The translations under genes and the position numbers were made by a program. The notes below the pieces were generated by a model. That model did not search any database and was not told the origin of the DNA. It saw only the letters and a list, made by a program, of their open reading frames with translations. From JAFAGX01 sp035501575 (GTDB lineage: Bacteria; Acidobacteriota; Terriglobia; Terriglobales; Acidobacteriaceae), in the NCBI GenBank assembly GCA_035501575.1, contig DATJVZ010000066.1, forward strand, positions 1 through 17,553: a DNA stretch of 17,553 nt, read 5' to 3'. Positions 13,616 to 17,553 of the stretch are shown one piece after another; the first letter of the stretch is position 1; each line of letters opens with the position of its first letter.

Positions 13616-16600
13616 ATGAGCAGCATGGGACTAACGCCGGAACAGTGGGAGAGGGTTAAAGCACTATTTGAGACAATCCTCGAGCAGCCCCCGGCACAGC
13701 GATCCGCACTTCTTGCATCGGCCAACGAGGATCGGGCCGTTCTCGAAGAGGTTGGACGCTTGCTCCGAAGCCACAGTGAAGCCGGCAATTTCCTGAGCAT
13801 ATCTCCGCTGCCCAGTCCGGCTGTCATGGATGCAACCACTGAGGCCCAGTTATTTTCCCCAGGCGACTTGCTGGCCGACCGATTCCGCGTTCGACGCTTT
13901 CTCGCCCGTGGTGGCATGGGAGAAGTGTACGAGGCGGAAGACATGGAGCTGCGGGAGGAGGTGGCGGTCAAGACCATCCGCTCCGAGGTCCTCGAGGATA
14001 CCCACGCCCTGGATCGGTTTAAACGCGAAGTCCATCTCGCCAAACAGGTCACGCACCCCAATGTTTGCCGGATCTTTGACCTATTCCGTCACGCTACCTC
14101 GGCGGATAGAAGCATCCTGCTGGTAAGCATGGAACTGTTGCGCGGAGAGACTCTGGCTGGATATCTGGAGCGCGTGGGCCGAATGACGTGGCCCGAAGCG
14201 TCTCCCATCGCGTTACAGATGGCGGACGGCTTAGGCGCGGCGCACGAGATCGGCATCCTGCACCGCGATTTCAAACCGAGCAACGTGATTCTGGTACCAG
14301 GCACGAAAAGCACACGGGCAGTGATCACCGACTTCGGATTGGCGGTTCAACCCGACCGCGACGGGAAGCGCAGGACCTTGCAAACCGGCTCGGCAAATTT
14401 CGGAACACCGGCGTACATGTCTCCCGAACAGCTGGAGGGCCAAGCGTTGACCCCGGCATCCGACGTCTATTCATTGGGCCTGGTGCTTTACCAGATGGTA
14501 ACCGGCACTCAGCCATTTGACGATGCTACACCGCTTTCGATGGCGGTACGTCGGCTGAACGAGACTCCTGCTTCCCCAAGGGCTCTCGTGCCGGAGCTGG
14601 ACAGGAAATGGGACAAGATGATTCTGTGCTGTCTCGAGCGTGCTTCCTCTCGCCGCTTCGCGACCGCCAATGAGGTGGCGAAGGCGATCCGGGATGGGAG
14701 GGGGCTTCCCGCCTCCGAGACACCTGGCACGCGCGCCTTGGCTTGGTCGCTTGGCGTGATGGTTTTGATCCTTCTGGGGCTAGGTGGGCTTTACTATCGG
14801 TCGCATCCGCCAAGCAAACGCCTCAGCGAGAAAGACACAATCGTTCTCGCCGACTTCGCGAACACGACAGGCGATGCGGTATTTGATGACACGCTGAAAA
14901 CCGCCCTGACCGTATCCTTGCGGCAATCCCCGTTCTTGAACGTGCTCTCGGACAGCAAAGTCGCGAAGACTTTGAAATTGATGACCCGCCCGCCCGACAC
15001 GAAACTTACTCCCGAGGTGGCGCACGAGCTTTGCCAGCGTTCCGACAGCAGGGCTTACATTGCCGGATCCATTGCCAAACTGGGCAGCCAGTACGTGGTC
15101 GGGCTCAAAGCGATGAATTGTCAGACCCTCGACACTCTGGCGCAGGAACTGGCCACAGCGGAATCCAAGGAGAAGGTGCTCGACGCGCTGAGCGAGGTGG
15201 CATCGAAGTTGCGGCGAAAACTCGGGGAATCACTCACTACCGTGCAAAAATTCGATGTCCCCCTGCCCGAGCTGACCACATCTTCGCTCGAGGCTTTGAA
15301 AGCGTACAGCCTAGGCAGAAAGGCTCTCAATCAGCAAGGCGAAGCTGCCGCACTGCCTTTCCATCAACGAGCGATCGAGCTCGACCCTGGTTTTGCCGCG
15401 GCGTACCGGGCGGTGGGCGCCGATTACTTGGGAATGGGCGAGGTCGGACGAGCCAGTGAGTATTACACGAAGGCCTTTCAGCTGCGGGAGCATACCAGCG
15501 AGTTGGAAAAACTGTTCATCTCCACTACCTATTACGAAAATGTGACTGGGGAATTGGACAAAGCCGCGCAGACCTATCAGGAGGAAATCCAGAGCTATCC
15601 CCACATCCCGGCCTATATCGGTCTGGGCAACGTGTACAGCAAGCAGGGAGAACACGAGAAAGCGGCCGAAGCCTATGGCGAAAACCTCCGTCTCACTCCA
15701 GACACTGCCATCGTATACGGTAATCTCGCCTTCAGCCTGCTTGCCTCCCAACGCTTGGACCAAGCCCGGCAGGTTATCGAGCAGGCGCAGACGCGCAAGC
15801 TGGACGATTTCGTGCTCCGAGAGGCTCTTTATGGCCTCGCATTTATTGAGGGAAACTCTTCGGCCATGGCGGAACAGCTGCAATGGTTTGCCGGCAAGCC
15901 CGAAGAGAACAACGGGCTTTCACTGGCCTCGGACACCGAGGCCTACGCGGGCCATCTTGTCCAGGCGCGGGAACTGACGAAGCGCGCAGTCGATTCGGCC
16001 ATTCGCGCTGACAGCAAGGAAACCGGGGCCATTTGGTGGGAGAATTCGGCGTTGCGCGAGGCTGCTTTCGGCAACCTGGCGGAGGCAAAGCAGGTAGCCG
16101 GCAAGGGTCTAAGGCTCGCTCCCACGAGCTCGGGCACCTCGGTCGAAGCCGCGCTTGCCTTCGCCATGGCCGGGGATCCGACCCAGGCCCAGTTGCTGGC
16201 GCAGGACATTAACCAGCGCTTCCCGATACATACGCAGATGCAATCTCTCTGGCTGCCCGCGATTCGTGCGCAAATAGCCCTGCGGCGGAAAAATCCAGCG
16301 GAAGCGATCCAGGATCTACAAGCTGCCTCTTCCGTCATCGAGTTTGCGCTAATCCCGTTTGCCGCCAACACCTGCCTCTATCCGACCTACATTCGCGGCG
16401 AAGCTTATTTGGGCGCTGAAGAAGGTGCGCCGGCGGCGGCTGAGTTTCAGAAGATTCTCGACCACAGCGGCCTCGTGTGGAACTGCTGGACCGGAGCCTT
16501 GGCGCGCTTGGGCGTGGCGCGGGCGAATGCCCTGCAAGCGAAAACGTCACAAGGTGCGGATGCCGATGCCGCTCGCGTCCGGGCGCTTGCCGCCTACAAG

Positions 16601-16684
16601 AATTTCCTCACCCTGTGGAAAGAGGCCGACCCCGACATCCCAATCCTGAAGCAAGCCAAGGCGGAGTACGCGAAGCTCGAGTGA
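13616..16684 (+). CDS. transmembrane Ser/Thr protein kinase with C-terminal TPR domain
   Basis: A 1022-residue Hanks-type kinase of the large acidobacterial family. Residues 5-55 form the helical N-terminal segment typical of these proteins (LTPEQWERVKALFE). The kinase domain spans about 90-360: P-loop LARGGMGEVYEA (97-106, first glycine replaced by alanine), K119 in AVKTI, E138, catalytic loop H216-RDFKPSN-223, DFG 239-241 and MSPEQ 268-272. One transmembrane helix follows (about 373-393). The extracytoplasmic part starts with a TolB/FlgO-like segment (IVLADFANTTGDAVFDDTL, about 409-520) and continues as TPR repeats (about 545-880) to a helical C-terminus. All catalytic residues are present, so it should be active; the P-loop change is tolerated in some kinases. 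The ATG at 13616 has no strong ribosome site; ATG three codons later is possible. Substrates and signal are unknown. Confidence 0.95.
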   Translation: MSSMGLTPEQWERVKALFETILEQPPAQRSALLASANEDRAVLEEVGRLLRSHSEAGNFLSISPLPSPAVMDATTEAQLFSPGDLLADRFRVRRFLARGGMGEVYEAEDMELREEVAVKTIRSEVLEDTHALDRFKREVHLAKQVTHPNVCRIFDLFRHATSADRSILLVSMELLRGETLAGYLERVGRMTWPEASPIALQMADGLGAAHEIGILHRDFKPSNVILVPGTKSTRAVITDFGLAVQPDRDGKRRTLQTGSANFGTPAYMSPEQLEGQALTPASDVYSLGLVLYQMVTGTQPFDDATPLSMAVRRLNETPASPRALVPELDRKWDKMILCCLERASSRRFATANEVAKAIRDGRGLPASETPGTRALAWSLGVMVLILLGLGGLYYRSHPPSKRLSEKDTIVLADFANTTGDAVFDDTLKTALTVSLRQSPFLNVLSDSKVAKTLKLMTRPPDTKLTPEVAHELCQRSDSRAYIAGSIAKLGSQYVVGLKAMNCQTLDTLAQELATAESKEKVLDALSEVASKLRRKLGESLTTVQKFDVPLPELTTSSLEALKAYSLGRKALNQQGEAAALPFHQRAIELDPGFAAAYRAVGADYLGMGEVGRASEYYTKAFQLREHTSELEKLFISTTYYENVTGELDKAAQTYQEEIQSYPHIPAYIGLGNVYSKQGEHEKAAEAYGENLRLTPDTAIVYGNLAFSLLASQRLDQARQVIEQAQTRKLDDFVLREALYGLAFIEGNSSAMAEQLQWFAGKPEENNGLSLASDTEAYAGHLVQARELTKRAVDSAIRADSKETGAIWWENSALREAAFGNLAEAKQVAGKGLRLAPTSSGTSVEAALAFAMAGDPTQAQLLAQDINQRFPIHTQMQSLWLPAIRAQIALRRKNPAEAIQDLQAASSVIEFALIPFAANTCLYPTYIRGEAYLGAEEGAPAAAEFQKILDHSGLVWNCWTGALARLGVARANALQAKTSQGADADAARVRALAAYKNFLTLWKEADPDIPILKQAKAEYAKLE

Positions 16685-16982
16685 TTCAGACCGCCCGCCC
16701 TCTCCGGTAACTATTGCAAACATTTATTAGAACAGATGAGGGAATTTCTCCCCGAATGTCGCATTACCTCTAGGTGTTCTTGGCGACGCTTGCGCGGCAA
16801 CGCAACGCCAGCCTTCGGGATCATGGGTTCTCCCGTTTTCCGACATTTCGTGAAGTTTTTTGCGTCTGTTTGCCGCTTTCCAGTTTGCAGGCTTCGCACT
16901 GAGGCCGCTTACTTCAGCACAGGAGCGCATTATATCTATTGTCTTGATATTGAGTATTGGCGGATGGATCGCCACCGCAAGG
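16685..16982. other. intergenic region after the Ser/Thr kinase gene
   Basis: About 300 nt with no supported gene. A bulged hairpin at 16781-16810 (TTGCG / CGCAA flanked by GGCG / CGCC) lies about 100 nt after the kinase stop but has no T tract, so it is a poor intrinsic terminator candidate. Confidence 0.4.
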
Positions 16983-17320
16983 GTCGGATTCTATGGTCTT
17001 AACGGCAATCGAGTATGGCACCAGCGGCGCCTCCGCTTCGAACTCCACAAGCGGCGCGAGCGTCGGCAGCACCTGTACCTTCTATGATGTGACTCTGGGC
17101 GACATGGACGTAAATTGCTTGGGCAGCCACAATTGCTTGCTTGACGGAGCGACTGATGGGGTGCTCTCGGCTTCCGATAGCTCGTACGCCCCAGCCTACG
17201 GTACGAGCACCCGGCTGGGACTTTGCTACGGGAATTGGCACGGTTAATGTCAATAACTTGATGAAGAACTGGTCGAGCGTCGCCGCGACGGCGGCTGTCG
17301 CTCGAGAAACGAGCCCCTGA
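16983..17320 (+). pseudogene. frameshifted C-terminal fragment of a sedolisin (S53, pro-kumamolisin-type) protease
   Basis: The frame from 16993 encodes AIEYGTSGAS...CTFYDVTLGDMDVNC...NGVLS-like and YAPAYGTST segments, matching the C-terminal end of large secreted sedolisins common in Acidobacteriota. FYDVTLGD corresponds to the Asp of the C-terminal calcium site. After 17211 the frame continues as unrelated residues and stops. Skipping one C at 17210-17212 restores GWDFATGIGTVNVNNLMKNW, the expected end, which then runs to TGA at 17318-17320. A further one-base change near 17001 would join an upstream FYGL to AIEYG. The catalytic Glu/Asp/Ser region (SGTS motif) is absent, so the fragment cannot be active. 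Family assignment is from recognised motifs. Confidence 0.6.
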
Positions 17321-17354
17321 AAGTAGAAGGAAAGGAAATTACTTCAAAGCCAAA

Positions 17355-17379
17355 TGGGTCACAGTTTCTCTGTGACCCA
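17355..17379 (-). terminator. strong hairpin downstream of the partial hydrolase gene
   Basis: A perfect 10-bp inverted repeat, TGGGTCACAG / CTGTGACCCA with a 5-nt loop, sits 64 nt after the minus-strand gene ending at 17443 and 35 nt after the sedolisin fragment. T tracts are weak on both strands (TTTGGCTTT on minus; TTTT 8 nt beyond the stem on plus), so it may act as a bidirectional terminator. Confidence 0.5.
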
Positions 17380-17442
17380 CACTGGTTTTAATGGTTGCTT
17401 CCTCGCAAGAGTTGAACTATCGCCCGCCTCGCGAACACCATC

Positions 17443-17553
17443 CTAGGCGATGGCCTTTCTCTTTGGGGCCGTCGCCTGCCCCTTCGCGCCAGCCTTCGCC
17501 AAGAACTTCAGCAGAGCTGCGTTGACCTCCTCGGGGTATGTCCAGGCGACGTT
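17443..17553 (-). CDS. C-terminus of a probable alpha/beta-hydrolase (partial, runs off the window)
   Basis: The last 36 codons of a minus-strand gene whose start lies beyond the window end. NVAWTYPEEVNAALLKFL resembles the segment just after the catalytic histidine in alpha/beta-hydrolase fold enzymes (usually GH..W..PEE.N..L..FL); the histidine itself would fall at or just before the window edge. A basic Ala/Lys-rich tail follows (AKGQATAPKRKAIA). The TAG stop is at 17443-17445 and a strong hairpin lies downstream at 17355-17379. Substrate cannot be inferred. Confidence 0.5.
   Translation of the reverse strand, partial: NVAWTYPEEVNAALLKFLAKAGAKGQATAPKRKAIA

Noticed and set aside
13345..13659. 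Plus-strand 104-codon open frame running into the kinase gene
   Set aside because: No ribosome site, no family resemblance, and it overlaps the kinase start in a different frame.
16736..17087. Open frames between the kinase gene and the sedolisin fragment
   Set aside because: No ribosome sites and no family match; only the last few codons (VGFYGL) fit the sedolisin fragment, as a possible frameshifted continuation.

Overview
The window looks like a chromosomal segment of a soil-type Acidobacteriota (Terriglobia/Koribacter-like). This is inferred from gene content, not from a marker gene. The supporting genes are a VWFA-related secreted protein, a FecR plus DUF6600 exported protein, a TPR-bearing Ser/Thr kinase with an HRDFKPSN catalytic loop, a LssY_C protein and a sedolisin fragment of the type common in these genomes. 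Base composition is moderately GC-rich and even. I saw no rRNA, tRNA, CRISPR array, intact insertion sequence or phage gene.

Layout. The first 8.2 kb is almost entirely on the minus strand. Reading in the direction of transcription it holds: a RimI-like acetyltransferase and prephenate dehydratase (pheA), spaced 2 nt apart; the ATP-dependent protease Lon; an exported FecR/DUF6600 protein; and a fused MoaD-MoaE molybdopterin synthase followed by a secreted VWA-domain protein. Strong intrinsic terminators follow lon (4091-4133) and the DUF6600 gene (2035-2070), so these are separate transcription units. Between pheA and lon sits a perfect HspR-type operator (6604-6624), 7 nt from the lon start codon. 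A membrane-anchored protein of unknown function (8315-8968, plus strand) diverges from the acetyltransferase gene.

Next, on the minus strand, come a histidine kinase and an OmpR-family response regulator (overlapping by ATGA) and a secreted protein combining a lectin-like N-terminal domain with a LssY_C domain. A poorly coding stretch (12461-13615) follows. It holds one convincing small gene, a 55-residue membrane protein with an excellent ribosome binding site. A 1022-residue transmembrane Ser/Thr kinase with TPRs occupies 13616-16684 on the plus strand. The right edge has a broken C-terminal piece of a sedolisin (S53) protease and the last 36 codons of a probable alpha/beta-hydrolase entering from beyond the window.

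The genes do not form one pathway. They are housekeeping functions (proteostasis, Phe and molybdopterin biosynthesis) mixed with signalling and envelope proteins. I found no clearly new multi-gene system. The best leads are the HspR operator on lon, the internal Gly-Gly in the MoaD-MoaE fusion, the four-codon minicistron overlapping the histidine kinase start, the possibly leaderless acetyltransferase gene, the lectin-like/LssY_C fusion and the small membrane protein.
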